Positions 11,831-25,200 of a DNA stretch of 64,000 nt are shown here, one piece after another (position 1 is the stretch's first letter; every line of letters begins with the position of its first letter). The notes under the pieces were generated by a model. It worked only from the letters and a program-made list of their open reading frames with translations. It was not told the origin of the DNA and searched no databases. The stretch lies in the NCBI GenBank assembly GCA_028564705.1, contig JAPXFQ010000385.1, positions 744,001-808,000 of the forward strand, read 5' to 3'. The position numbers and the translations under genes are program-made. The DNA comes from Apricaphanius iberus (lineage: Eukaryota; Chordata; Actinopteri; Cyprinodontiformes; Aphaniidae).

Positions 11831-13194
11831 ACATGAAATCTGCTAAAACTGCAGTTTGTGGCAGAAACGTAACAGGCATGTAAAAAAAGAAAAAAGAAAC
11901 ATACATTCTTTTCAGCTGAGATATTTGTTTATGAAAATAATGTGAAATTGTGGTTTAGAAACCCCTTCAGGTTTTGGTTTATCAGACCAAAGATCAGATT
12001 TAGAGTCTAGATTAGCCCACATTAAACTATCTAAGGCTCAATCCCAGTTTTAGCTGATTTTTTCTTTTTGCAGTTTCCCGTTTTGTGACTGTATAGCCAT
12101 AAGCTGTGTTTGGTGAAACTGGTTTTCACTGTGCTTCAGACTTACTAAGATAAGATAATGTCTGTCTTTATTGTAGTACTGTCTGATGACTGGTGGGGGG
12201 GGCGGGATGATACAGGTGCAGGGGTTTGTTGGCATTTGTGCAACAATGAAGCTGCAATATTGTTCTAGTAATAACCTTGAAGCCATCTACTGTACTTGTA
12301 TTATGCTTTCCAAGAATATTGCCTTCTTGTTTGTAAAATAAGAAAGATAAATGAAAGACTCACAGCACCTGCAAGGCTGACTCATTCACGTAAACTTTTT
12401 TTTTTCCTCCTGCAGGAGAGGACAGAAAGAAGAACCTTAAATCTACTCTCTAATCTGTAAACAACACATGCTTTTCTTGGAGTCACCAGACATAACAATA
12501 AAGTAAAGCCCTCCTTTAAACTGCCTCCTGCAGATATGACCAAGCAACAATAAGTCAGCTGGAGGAAGGACAAACTGGCAGCGAGACTCAGACTGCGATG
12601 GCACATTCACATTTATCAGACACTGATAATCTTGCTGCATTCATCTGATTGGGCCTTGAACTGATTGAGGTGGTTAACATCCTTCGCTCTATCAGCGGAG
12701 CACTAAAACACGTTCTTCTTGTAGTTTTCACAGAGAAGACTCCATCTTGTTTATTCGCGGCCTTATGATTTTTTATTTATTCAAAATCCGAAAAGTTATT
12801 TGTAGTCTCTGCGTTGAAAGCTGAACACATACAAGTTTCCCATAGAATGCATTGCGTCATGATGTAAATGTATATTGTTCGGAGTTGTTTTTGGCTTCGT
12901 GTCTGCTGTGCAGAGAGTTATTTAGGTCGCCTTAATTTCCATTTTCACATTTTCCTCTGCAGATTAAGAAAAAAATAATGCTATTTATAGACTAAAGAGT
13001 GAAAAACCTGTGCCCATCTTCACCTCAAAGAGACAAATTCTTCCTTTATGGTTTAGTAGACATTCCAAATGGCTCGAGTTAAAATAAATTATGTTTAAAA
13101 TTAGATGGTTGGTATTTAAATTCTTGATAAACGAGAGAAATTTGCCTCAAATGATGTCCTTTAAGAGAATACTGTACATCTGGATGAAAGGAAG

Positions 13195-13480
13195 ACAGTA
13201 GGTGTGACCCTGAATAGTCGAAGAGTCGATCTATCGACATGCGAAGCGTGATTCGACCACCAATCTCAAGGTCGAATCTTTGCAGGTGAAACGAGTATCA
13301 TTCTGTTTTGGTAGTGTAGGGGCACTTATTATCTAATTATACACGTTTTTATAATATACGGTTAAGTGACGTTTGAACAGCCTGTAAATATAATGAACAC
13401 CTAGCACCTAATGGAGAGCTCACGCGAGAGAAATTGAGTTCTACTTCTCTTACCCTTTCCACCGCACAGCCACTAGGGGG
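13195..13480. mobile_element. possible hAT-type MITE end
   Basis: GTGACCCTGAATAGTCGAAG and the ATCTATCGAC/TCGACC motifs resemble the terminal region of a common teleost hAT-like repeat. The right boundary is not resolved. Confidence 0.3.
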
Positions 13481-16400
13481 CAGTGCTTCATACAACACCT
13501 GTGCACGAACAAACACCACCAATCACTGATAACATAACTAAAAGGATAACTAAAGAACATGACTACATTTACAAAAACAAACTACAATATAAAACGGAGA
13601 ACTTCCAGAATCAACATGACTGCATTACCAACAAGTCTTAGCGGCATACAACTTTCCCCCGCGCAGCCTGTACACATAGATCCTTCCACCATGTTTGTTA
13701 GTTGATTCAAGTGTCAAATCCCCATCTACGGTTACAATAGTTTGTCGCCCCGGAGACTTTCGTACCCCACTCTTTCGGATGAAGATGGTGTTGGCTTCTG
13801 AAGGACTTCACATTCTGACCCTACGGTCATTCTTACCACTTGTACCTGGCGTGACAACTAACCATAAGAAGTATACTGTAATACATTCATAGTTTACTAA
13901 AAATAAATAAGTTAGTATGTACAGTTACAGTTCGTGAGAGTCAACAGGGCCAAACAGGTATCGGAACCAAAATAAATAACATGGACATGATCACCAAATT
14001 CTATTTCAACTATCTGAAGGTTGCAGCTAAAGTTAAAACTTTTTCGACCAGTTAACATTATTCCAAACTGTAATTGGTCAATTTACCAGAGCCTGCATGA
14101 ATTCTAGCCTTAGCTTCCTGTTCTGGCCTGACAGAAGTCGGATCTGGTATGGGCTTCCATTGCTTTAGCCCATCTGCATAAAGGCTTAACTGGTTGTGCA
14201 TTAAGAAATTACATTCTGCATACCATAGATGCACCAAGTAGTTTTTTTTTTTTTTTTAAAGTAATCAACAGTTTCAGTGATCCCCTACTCCTCTGACCTC
14301 TGGAATCAACAAGCCATTTTCACCAACAGAACTGTATTTCGAAAACTCTGGTTGAACTTCAAGACGTCTTCACCACCTCTAGATGCCTGAATGTAATTTG
14401 GAAAATGACTATTTGGGTTAACGAGCAATTAAACAGGCGTAGTTAATAAAATGGCTGCTCAGTGGATATACATTGACAAAAAATAGCACTCTAGTTAGAC
14501 TGTATGAACATTATGTTTCAGTGTGGCTCTCTTTGTTTACAAGGTTGCCTTTGCAAGGTCGAAAACATGTAAACGGACGGAGAAACCCTCGAGTGTTTGC
14601 TTTCTGGAGACCAAAACAAAAAAATGAGAAGCGGAAGCCAGTCTATCAGGAGACAGAGACGGCCTCCTTCTCCTCCTCCTGCAACAACAACCAAGACTAC
14701 AACAGCTCAGTTAACCATTTGTGGGCCCTGATGCACAGAAGCATTAAAACATACAGAGAACTCAAGCAGAAAGAGGAGTGTTTTTACCGCAAATAGTAAC
14801 ATGCAACATTGAGGTTTTGACAACACATGGAGTTCATGAAAAAAACAACACTTTTCACTATTAATGAAGTACTTCTCGTACTCTGAAGAAGAAGACTGCT
14901 CTTTTGTAGGAAATAAGTCAAAGAAGGAAGGAGTGATTTGTTTATGTTGCACGATTCTCAGGCACATTTCAGCCTGAACCAATCCTTTGGCAATCTGCAG
15001 GAATGAGAGAACACACACCCATCTTTTCTATTTGCCAACAAATCTCAATCGCATATTGTGCAAGAGCTTGTCAAGGCAAGCAAACCAGCTATCAGCATAT
15101 AGCCTGGATGATATTCAGCACCAATAAAACACGAGCCAGCACATACGTTTTTTAGTCCTGCTCCACAAATATTTCACAAGTGAAATATGCATCTTCATGT
15201 GCAGTAGATGATTATTCAAGTGAATGGGAGCAGGGAGGAGGGAAGAGGCTGCTTAACTTTTACAAAAAAAATATTTAAAAAAATAATAATTATGTACTGT
15301 ATGCGCTCAATCTGTGCCTGAACACTGTGGGCGTGATATTACTGTAAGCCAAAAGTGAGTTGGCAGAAAAAGAAGACAGCCGAGCGCAATAGCCCGCTCT
15401 TCCAAAAACCACGTTAATTTATTCAAGGTCAAACAAACACATCAAAGCAGACGGCATAAATCATCAGAAAAGGGCGCAAATGAGAACAAAAAGGGCAGGA
15501 TTGAGAAAACAAACAGTAAGGCGATTTACAAAGCATGTCAGAAAAATGATTAAATGTACCATCTGAGTGCCACTTTTGGTTGAGTCACTGGTCTCCAATT
15601 TAGGGGCAGTAAAATCGCCAAAGTCCTGCACATAGTAGAGATTTGTGTGTCAGCTTCCTGAAAATACAGCAGAGTAAATAAAGTGCATGTCTGGGCAGGT
15701 AACATGATGTGACCCATTGGCAACACAGCATGTTTTTCTGCAGAATAGATATAAACTTGAGGGCTATGTGTTTGAAATCAGTGCAAAGACCTTGGCCAAA
15801 AAAAAGCATGCTTCTGTGCTGAATGCCAAGATTTAGCTTTTACTCTCCAATATCTGAAACATCATGCAGCAAAGCAGCTCAACTTTGTTACAACGTCATA
15901 GCTGGTTGACAATTTGAAGCATTTCTTTTATTCCCTGTCCAAATTGAGGGTGGAAAAGTTCACACCACACTGTGTAGTTCCAATGTGTTGCACTTAAGTG
16001 TCACATTCATAGCATTACATAACATCTGAGGGTTTTTCCGATTTAAACCCAAGTGCAAATATGAAAAAAAAGAAACCACTGACAATTACACCTTCTTATC
16101 CCCAACATCTGTGATAGCAACTCTAAAAACTGATAAGTACATAGCTGTGTACATCGATCGTTGCTAATAAAATAAAAAATAAAATGTCTGCATCATATAC
16201 ACTGCATAAGTTCAAAAATGGAGCATTTGCAAATTAAGTAACCTTTGGTGTCCTTGTTTTGTAAAGTGTTTTTACCATCAGAAAACAGAATGAGACATCT
16301 TTCTTTTCGTCAATTGTGATGAAATTCGTTTTAATATTTCAGATAGCTAAAATATGACTTACCTTACAATAAGAGAAAAAGCTATTTCAAACATCCTGCA

Positions 16401-17109
16401 AGAAATTTAGGAGTATATTCTTTCCATAGTACGTCACTGACCATATATGGTGGGGAAGAGTGTTTTTATTTCGGACTTGCTCCTGCCTGTCGTAAAATAC
16501 GAAATATTAGCCATTTCCCCCCGCCCCTCTTATTTTGATTTAGTGTTATTTAACTACTTGACAAATGAAAAGAAAATCCAATTATAAATTGTTTTCTAAA
16601 CATCGGTTTTCCATCACAAAAAGAAAACGGCTGATATCTGAAGTTTAATATTTCTTATTGTAAAATGATAACCATTTAACCACCTGTTTGTATTGTTTTT
16701 TTGTATCACTGGTTTCTGAGGAGAGCATCCCGAACTACGGAGCCAACCACCGCACCCCCCCCTGGAAAATTCCATATGCATGTTTTGGCACAAAGCAAAA
16801 ACATTTGACAAACATCCTGTATTTTATTTGCACAAGGAAATAACTTAAGCTCCGTGGTGGGAGTACCTGTAGTGGCGTCAAAACAGAAACACCTTGTTGG
16901 TCAACCTGCAACGCAACGCCGTTTCTGCATAAACTGAGGCCACATTTTTAATACAGAAAGAACCAAAACCTGTTCAGTGATAGCAAACAAACTGCTGAAC
17001 TTGAAGTCGTTACTAGGAGGCGGAGTGCAGCTGAAAACACTTCAAAGTTATTTTTAAAAGAATTGGCCAAAAAAATTAAAGCAAACTGACTGATGCTTCA
17101 TCGACTTAC

Positions 17110-17193
17110 TGGCATGTTAATGCGGAGACCTTTCCTCTTTTTTGGCATTTTCTTTGCGCTTCCCTTGCTGGATTCCATCAGCGTGCTTCCCAT
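17110..17193 (-). CDS. prkag2: prkag2 first coding exon (AMPK gamma-2)
   Basis: ATG in a good context (AAAATGG) opens 28 codons, MGSTLMESSKGSAKKMPKKR then KGLRINMP, before donor gtaagt. Human gamma-2 starts MGSAVMDTKKKKD, continues through a Lys/Arg-rich stretch and has SLRVHIP, so start, composition and end agree. AMPK gamma-2 is the nucleotide-sensing regulatory subunit of AMP-activated protein kinase; this N-terminal extension is specific to the long isoform. The exon ends in phase 0 and can be joined to the exon at 9685-9934, although another exon may exist in the 7.2-kb intron. Confidence 0.83.
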
Positions 17194-17520
17194 TTTTCTT
17201 CTCCCCGTTGTTTTTAAAACAGCAAAGCAAAAAAAAAAAAAAAATCGGTGAGAAGTTTCCGGACCAAGAAACCAAACTGGTTGTTTTTCCGACGGCCGTG
17301 CCTACTTTGACTTCAGCTGCCCCCCTCTACTCTTTACTACGACAACAGCAAACGAGAAGGAGGCTCGTTCACCAGGAAGTTGCTCGGCTGTACAGAGAAA
17401 AAAAACGAGGCAGGGCGCACCACATTCGCCACATTGTTTACAGGTGTTCTGCTGAAATCTGTCACCCAGAGGAAATGCGTTTCCTGCTGTCCAAAGAGAA
17501 CGCAAGAAACTTAGCTGTCC
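17194..17520 (-). promoter_or_regulatory. prkag2: prkag2 5' UTR and proximal promoter region
   Basis: Sequence directly upstream of the prkag2 ATG with higher GC content and several CpGs than the flanks, and a pyrimidine-rich minus strand. No clear TATA or CCAAT box was seen, so the transcription start is not placed. Confidence 0.35.
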
Positions 17521-20429
17521 CCGACCTTTTCCTTTTTTTATTTATGAAAGCTGATGTAGGGATTTGTATTTTCTTTTACATTTTAGGCTCAGACACCCAG
17601 TCACCTGTATGCGAACCAGAAACTGACTGCATTTTTGTTTTACAGTAAAATAAATAAAATAATAAAAAATCATCCCGGGGACTGTGAAAAAACCGGGTAT
17701 GTTTGTCACTTTTAAGCGCTTGTATAAAGTATGTATTTCATTTAACAAACATTGATTTTGCAATGTGGCAAAGCCGAGGGCAAACTGCCAGGAAGAAAGA
17801 AAACAGATTTTGACACACCACCACCCGGGTCTAATGTAATTCCCCACCAACAGATGTCGCTATGATTCAGATATTAATCAGATCATGTGGCCATGCAGGA
17901 AACATCAAGGCCAGATTTGTTAAATAAATACAAAATATATTAGATATGTTCAGTGTAAAAAACAACATAATTTAAGCAGGTGTAGTTTATTTAGTTTTTA
18001 TATTTCAGGTTATGTTTTCCTTTTTATGGCATAATTGTAGGCTAGTGTGTGTGCTGTTGGTAAGTTTCTTTGGTTGCTATTGTTTTTTTGTGCCTCATTG
18101 TTCCAAAAGTGTTTTCAATCAAATACTTGTGCTTTCTTAATCTCAAAGAGTTATCCATCCCTTTTTAAAGTGTAAACCTAAATGTTTTCTGTTGATTATT
18201 GGATATTTCTTCAGAGCCCAGGCTTTTAAAATGGAACATACAAACATCAAAGGATGGATGCATGCACACATGAATATTGGACAAATCTATGTCTGGGTGG
18301 ATGCAGAAGATAGAGACACTTCTACATTTTTTTTTTTCAAAGTAAACCAAACTTCTTATATGATCACACTTTGAACACTGGTGTTTCTGTTACTTTGGTG
18401 CTGGGAATTTCCCAATAGCAACAAATAAAAATAATATATACCATATTCTACAAAGTGAATCCACAATAGTTATAGGTTTTTTTCTTTTTTAATTCATTTA
18501 ATTCCATGGTAGACTCGACTGAAATGTTAAACTGAATAAAGGGATCATCACATCAGATGTTTCAGAAGTGTTTTACAAACTAAGGGATGATTTTCCCTAT
18601 AATGTTGGGTGAGCTCTTATTGTTTGTAGTGTCTAAAGGTAAAAAGAAAATCATGACCATTCAATAAACCATCAAAATTAAGTCATGTGTTTAAATGAAA
18701 GTTTAAATCTAAAAATACATTTTTGTTGTATGTAAATACAAACATTCACTATTCTGGACCATGAATTGACTTCATTAAATGTGTTTTATTCCAGTTCTCC
18801 ATTCCCAGAACACAGTAGCTGTATAATTTGGACCGTCTCATTTAAGGTCCATCGCTGCCTGGGTTCCAGCTTTCTGAGCATTCATGTAGTCCTCTGCTTT
18901 TCAGTTTCCTTGGTTAAGAAGCAAAACCAGGAATTACTTTTCCCGTCGCCAAATATTTCAAGTTTTTGGGATTCTTAAGCCATGTCTGTAATCTATAAAA
19001 AAATAACTTACCTCTTTTTCTCATATCTGTGAAGACTTATCAGGAGATTCTGCCAAAGATCATGATGATTATTTTAAGGCTCAAGTTTAATATTCATTAA
19101 TAAACAAGTCTCAACCACATTTTCTCCCTTACAAGTCAAATTACAGCTGAATCCAAAATCTATAAGCCTTCACTGCAGGTTAAGAGCATTTTTAAAAATA
19201 TGCAAAGCAGCAGGTGTTTGGAAAAAAACAAATCAAATAAACATTGGTACTGATTTATCCAAAGTAAACACAAAAAAAAAACAATTTTTACTGCAGTCTT
19301 AAAATGATTTAACCCCTTAATGACAAGCATCTTTAATATTTAGTAGAACCCCCTTTTGCAAATATTTATAGCCAGACACTAGCTGCAGTCTGGGTTGCAG
19401 GGGAAACTTAGCCGACTCCTCATGGCAAAAGCCTCCCGTTTGTCTTGTTTTTGTGCTGCACCCATCTTTTTTAAACCCTTCTAAATTTCCAATAAACATC
19501 TGGCGAGTTAGATGGCCACTTCCAATATCTTCCGTGACCAGGTTTCGTGGTCCTCGAGATATATGCTTGGGATCACTGATCTGCTTAAAGCTTCAATAAA
19601 ACCCAAAGTTCCAGTTTTCTCACTCATAGCGTGAGACGTTCTTATATTTAATTGTTCTTGAAACCTGCAGTGTGGGAGGCAAGTCGCAAAGGGACCACTG
19701 GCCATAAGCATGCTTCCCTAGTGTGTTCATTTCAGCGTGTCCTTCAGTCTACCTCTATTCCGCTGACACAAAGTATCAGTATTAATTCATCAGTCCAAAA
19801 AAACTGACCCCCTCCCAAAACCTCCTCCTTGAAGTTTGGGTCAGTAGTGCCACACTTTTTGTAGTTCTTCAGTTTTAATTACATACGTTATTACGAAACG
19901 AGAAACCTCATTGGCTGCTGGCACCAAGTCCTGTTGCAGTCAGCCAATGGTTATGCATCTGTAATTCAAGGAAAACTCAGGGTTTGCACTATATTTGTTT
20001 CCATGTCCCCGTTTTGGGGAAGCATCTCAAAACCTTTTGGACAATACCTTTGCTTTAGTCATATTTGTGATATGGAGAATGCCACCATAAACCCTCCTGG
20101 CATCTGAGGTGTTCCATTTCAGGCAAACCCCTGCTGGTTTGAAAAAACCTGCTCATTTAAAGACTTCTGTTCTCTGGGTTGAATACTTTTATTGAGTAGT
20201 GAATGAAAACAAGATCTAGTGTTGAATTGTTCTGAAAAATCCTTACAATACTAGTTGTAATTATTTAAACATTTACGTGTTCTAAATAAAAAAAATAAAA
20301 AAAATTGTTTTCATTTTAATGGGGGATGAAAATGATAGACTTACCTATGAATTACCCTGGAAAACCAATGACTTATGAAACAACTACGAGAAACGTTAAA
20401 ATAAGCCCACAATAAACACCTACACAACT
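17521..20429. other. intergenic region between kmt2c 3' end and prkag2 5' end
   Basis: About 2.9 kb separating two genes on the same strand. No exon was recognised. It includes repeat-like sequence at about 19290-20240 (unclassified, with no readable terminal repeats). GALNT11 and GALNTL5, which lie between these genes in mammals, are absent. Confidence 0.55.
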
Positions 20430-22184
20430 TTTAACATGTAAAATAGTTTATTTTTGTAAATGTTTCTAAATTCAATTCCACAAAATCCAAACCTCATACT
20501 CTGTACACTTCAAAAGGCATTTTTAAAAATAAACCAAAAAAGAAGAAGGAAAAAAAAGGTCTTGACTACTTTACACGACCAAGAAAATGTAGCACAAACA
20601 CACTGGCAGGAATAATGTAATATACAAGAGAAGAAAAATACCCAAGAAACAATTTTGTTACAACCATTCATTGAGAAAATATATACAATTGAGTTTTCAG
20701 AAAGTTAAAAAAATACATGCCATATACATTACAAGTTCTAAGACTGTCTGCAAAATTTTACAGTCGACTTGAAATTGTGCACGCAAAAACTCGTCTGTTT
20801 CTAAGCATGTGACTTGTGAAGTGTCAGTATAAGAAATATTTTTGATTAAGCAGAACGGCATTTCTGTCCAAGAAAAAAGTAGAACAACCGTCGGTTCCAC
20901 ATACAATTCTCTCTGTCGCACACTGGTTCATCTTGACGTCGCAACATGATCAGATGTTTGCACCTTATTCCCCCGGAAAAAAAAGTAAAGTAAAAACACG
21001 TTGCTGCTCTTATTTAAGACAAAAAGTTAAAAAGCTGTTTTTTTTTTGTTTGACGGGTGGAGGGGTTGTAACTCCTAATTCACAGTTCTTTAAAATCAGA
21101 CCTGATTAACAGCAAACAGATCACAATGATCTTCCTCTCTGAAGAGTCTTTTTTTTTAAATTCTGTAACCGATAACTCGTTAGTCAACAAAAATATTTCT
21201 TTCGAGTGGTCAAAGTATGTGTAAGTCACAAAAACACTACGCTACAATACCTTACTTTTAATACAACAAAAATACTTTGTGAATTATTGTGGTTATTTTA
21301 CAAATTCTGTACAGAATAATCATAATATATACTCTCAAACTGAAATAACGTCCATCTTAAATAAATTTCAATGACAAATAAAACGGGGCGGGAGGAAAAA
21401 AAAGTAAAAATTCAAAAACACCCAAACATCAAGAAGGTTAAGGTAGTATTTGGTCGGTTATTCCTATAGTTTTCTTTATATACATTTGTACAAAAGTAAC
21501 AGCATGTCTTCTTCAATCTTCAAAAAACAATAGCCTTCTTTAACTCAATCTCATCATTTTAAGAATAAAATTCACTCACTCAGTAATAAATACAAAACCT
21601 CTCAAATTCCACACAAATCACATGACGGAGACCTATGATACAACTGACTCATGGAATCAAGTATTTAAAAGTTTTCTGTCTGTGTTTTTTTGTTTCTTTT
21701 CTTTTTTTAGCTTTTTTTTAGTGCAAGTTAATATTCCCTTCACGGTATTCATTGCTGTACATTCCTCATTCAGTGATGTCTACATTTAGTCTAACGGCAT
21801 ACATTATTATATAACAAAAGGGCCTGCCCTTAGTTAGCAGTAAGGCCGCACCCTGCACAGTGCTTTCTCATTCGCTGGTGGATTCTGAACCCCCATGTAC
21901 ACCACAAATAAACAAGCAGATACATACAGACAGATGGAGGCTTTGTTAACGACAAAAGCCTCTTTTACATATGGCACAAGTCACATCCTGCTACCGTGTT
22001 GGATTTCTCTTCCTCCAGACAAGTTTTCCCCCGCATGATCCTGATAAACTAACCTTCAACCCTTCTGGTGATTTGATTTCTTTTTTCATTTTTCTTAAAC
22101 TTCAGTGTGGAGTTGTTGTTTTTTTCTCTGTTCAGGGATCATGACACTCACTCGGTCAAGCAAGGAATAGTTTTGAAGTTTAGC
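20430..22184 (-). other. kmt2c: kmt2c 3' untranslated region
   Basis: About 1.75 kb of AT-rich non-coding sequence after the stop codon, without recognisable transposons. An AATAAA signal on the minus strand lies at 20447-20452 (TTTATT on plus), followed by GT-rich sequence on the transcript strand at about 20405-20430, so cleavage near 20430 is likely. The exact end is inferred. Confidence 0.6.
20447..20452 (-). terminator. kmt2c: putative kmt2c polyadenylation signal
   Basis: AATAAA on the minus strand with a downstream TTGTGTAGGTGTTTATTG stretch typical of a GU-rich element. It is the last such signal in the run of repeat-free sequence after the stop codon. Confidence 0.5.
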
Positions 22185-22277
22185 TCAGTTAATCCATTTC
22201 CTGCACTCAGGAGCTCGGCATTGGCAAGCAATCTTGTGCTGGCCTTCGACGGTGTCGAACTGATAGTCAAAACACAG
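22185..22277 (-). CDS. kmt2c: kmt2c last coding exon: LCFDY switch and post-SET
   Basis: Reads LCFDYQFDTVEGQHKIACQC, then RAPECRKWIN and TGA. The post-SET zinc ligands (CxCx4C) are present. The residue before DY, Tyr in human KMT2C (ELCYDY) and KMT2D (ELTYDY), is Phe here: codon TTT at 22271-22269. The FEDD that normally follows is TVEG. Confidence 0.97.
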   Translation of the reverse strand: MCFDYQFDTVEGQHKIACQCRAPECRKWIN

Positions 22278-25200
22278 CTGGAAAAACAAGCGAGGGATAT
22301 TTGTTACTGAGCTTTAACATCATTTATTCATGCCACAACTTTGGGATACCCACCTCCTCTCCTTTTTCAACTCTGCGAATACAACTGATGATGATTTTGT
22401 AGCCTCTCTCAAATGTAACCACCTCAGCGACACAGTTAGGGGCACATGAATGGTTGATGTATCTAAACAAAATGGAAAATAAGATTTTTTTTTTTTTTAC
22501 ACAGTCGCATTTTTCCATGTAAAAACCCCATGATTTGCTAGACTCAACTTTTCATGTTTAAATATTGAATAAAACTGCACATACATATGGAAGACAATTT
22601 TACAGTGGGTAGACCTTAAACACGACACAAGAATAAAGAAATATATAGAAATACGTTAAGACCTAAAACCTGTAAAATACTGATTTATTATTTTATTCAA
22701 ACTTTGATAAAAAAGTTTTTTTACATAGAGCAGAATTGAAACCCCCTGTTCTCTGTGTTTGGCTGTAGGAACATCAGTTTTTGTTAGAAGTAAGAAGAGT
22801 ACACTACTCTTAGCACTACACAGCACTTATACAGATGCATTTAAAGACGTTTTAACCTCAGTGAAAGCTTAATGGTGAACTTATGAGACAAATCAGGAAG
22901 AGTGCAGACTTTACTCAGTGGCAACAATTGAAAGGCATTCTTTATTGAGGAATCAAACAAAGAATGATATATAAACTGTGTGTGGTAAAGTCATGAACAG
23001 TTTGATGAATATACTGCATGTAAGTTCCTACAACCGACTGGATTAACCCTGACCCTTGCCACCAGCACAAGAAAGACAGTTTCTGTTCAGATTACAACCC
23101 TTGCTCTAAGAGCAATGATGTGATTATTTCTCGGCTACACTCTGAAACAGAAAGCAGAACACTCTAAAATCACATGAAATGTCTAACATTCAACTTGCAA
23201 AGCAGTTGTAAAACACTGATATAAAAAAAACGAGTGAATGGGGTTTGAATATTGTGTCCATATTTAAGGAGACGCTTGAGTAATATCAACTTTAATACAA
23301 ACACATTTGCAGTGACAAAATAAAAACCTAATATCAATCATTAAAAAGGTAAGAGAGGTTTCTTATGTACATTTACAGACACATTGATATATTTTAATAA
23401 ATTTCAGACCTTGCAAGCCCTCCACTTTGAGTGGCATCCACAACATGCTCGCTGTCGATGCGGAACATGAACACTGCTCGGTTCTGTAAGGGACAATACA
23501 TTTGTTTTAATAAAAGATTAAGACAAAATGTGTTTAATTATATATATATTTTTTTTTTCCTACCCGAGATCTGTAAACCTTTGCCTTCCTGATGGCAACC
23601 TCATTTCGGAGGACAGTTCCATTGTACTCAATCACCATGGTTTGCTTTTCGATGTCTCTAGCAGCAAACAGCCCCAGGCCCTGTTTAGAAAGAATTTCAG
23701 CATGTTACTGATCTGAATGACAATCCAAAATCTGAAAGAGGATTTATACAACTTTTAAATTTTATTATTATTTTATTCATTCTTATACTACAAATAGAAA
23801 GCTTAAATGATATTTAAGATACTTTATATCTTAAATAAGTTACACAAAACTGAAGTACTGAAATCAATGTTCTTGGTGTTCAATGGCCTTGGTGAAAATA
23901 CACTTTCTTATGAGCTAGTAGTGGATTATGTAAGGTCTTCATTGTAATTGCCAAACTATACAAAAAATTGGCTAAATTTAAACACAAAGTTACGGGAGAA
24001 AACAAAAAATAAAACCGAAGTTTCGGTGCAATTACATTTTTTACTTGAAATTTACAAAGCCTTCGGAGTATTTAAATAAATATGACGTGTAAAATTGAGA
24101 TGAGTAAATTCAGGGTTTATTCCAAATGGAGACGAAAAACACATTGCTGTGGCAAGTCCTGAAGGGAAAAGCAGGAAGAAGAGAAGAGCTTCAGGGTTCC
24201 TACATGTTCCTTACTTTAAAGAACCAAACTGTACCTTACTCTGATATAAAAAATAAAAAAATCAATTTAAATACCTGATTTCAGGCATTTCTTTAGGGAT
24301 CAGGTTTTATATACAGTAAACTTGTCTAAATGAAACAACTGAACGCTGAGGTCGGCTTCTGACCCAGCTTTCCTGTCCAATCTTCTCTCTCTGATTCATT
24401 GAGTTATCCTAGTAGAAATGCGTAAAACCTTGATAGTTTGATTTCGCTTTAGTTTATGAAGGAGTGTTTATCTGATTTACTCACTCAGAGAAACAAAACA
24501 ATGCATTTGAAAATTATTTTTTAGGTTAAGATATGGCAATTCCAAGATGGCGGATGTAAATTACAAATGAATGAAAGAAATCTTCAATTTTTAAATTTTT
24601 TTTTTTTTTTAGAAATGGTGTCTTTTAGATACAGGAATAAGAAATAATATCTAGAGATTGAAACATTTCACCACAATTCTTTATCTTTTTTAATCAATCA
24701 TCCAGATCTGAAAAACGATAAAAACAGATCAAGACTGTAGGAGGCCTGTACATTTATAGACGTTGCAAAACCTCTGCAAAAGCAACAGCTTCAGTCAACT
24801 GTAGCCTTCTACCTGGATGCGGGAGCAAGCCAAATACACGTTGCTTCTCCACTCGCTCTTCATCCAGCGGTACTGGGAGGACCTGGGATGCACAACCGGA
24901 GTCTTGCTGTGAGGAACACCACCTTCTCCTTGCGCCACGTTTTGATTTGACCTGGCGTTGCTGCTGGACACGACCTGTGGCTGAGGCCTGTATTTTGAAA
25001 CAAGGTGAGACAAAGAAGACATTAGCTGCAACATTTACATTTTTACTTTGTTGAGTGCATCCTATAGTGCATCACACTGTTGTGATTCTGTTTAATATTT
25101 GGTATTCTCTTACATTTATGTGACATTAAATTCTGCACACTTCCTTTTTCGGCTTAATTTTAAAATACACAACTGGTGACATGTTAGACAAGTGATGATC

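Larger units (their letters stand above)
9935..17109. other. prkag2 intron 1, 7.2 kb
   Basis: Holds the Tc1 relic (10890-11830) and MITE-like repeats. I looked for an exon equivalent to the DLSSFAMPLLDGDL part of mammalian gamma-2 and saw none. Open frames here have no splice support. Confidence 0.5.

Noticed and set aside
14473..14796. 107-residue plus-strand frame in prkag2 intron 1
   Set aside because: No domain, splice support or similarity that I recognise; probably chance or an old repeat.
17142..17648. 168-residue plus-strand open frame
   Set aside because: It is antisense to the prkag2 first exon and its 5' region, has low-complexity Lys/Phe runs and no recognisable domain.
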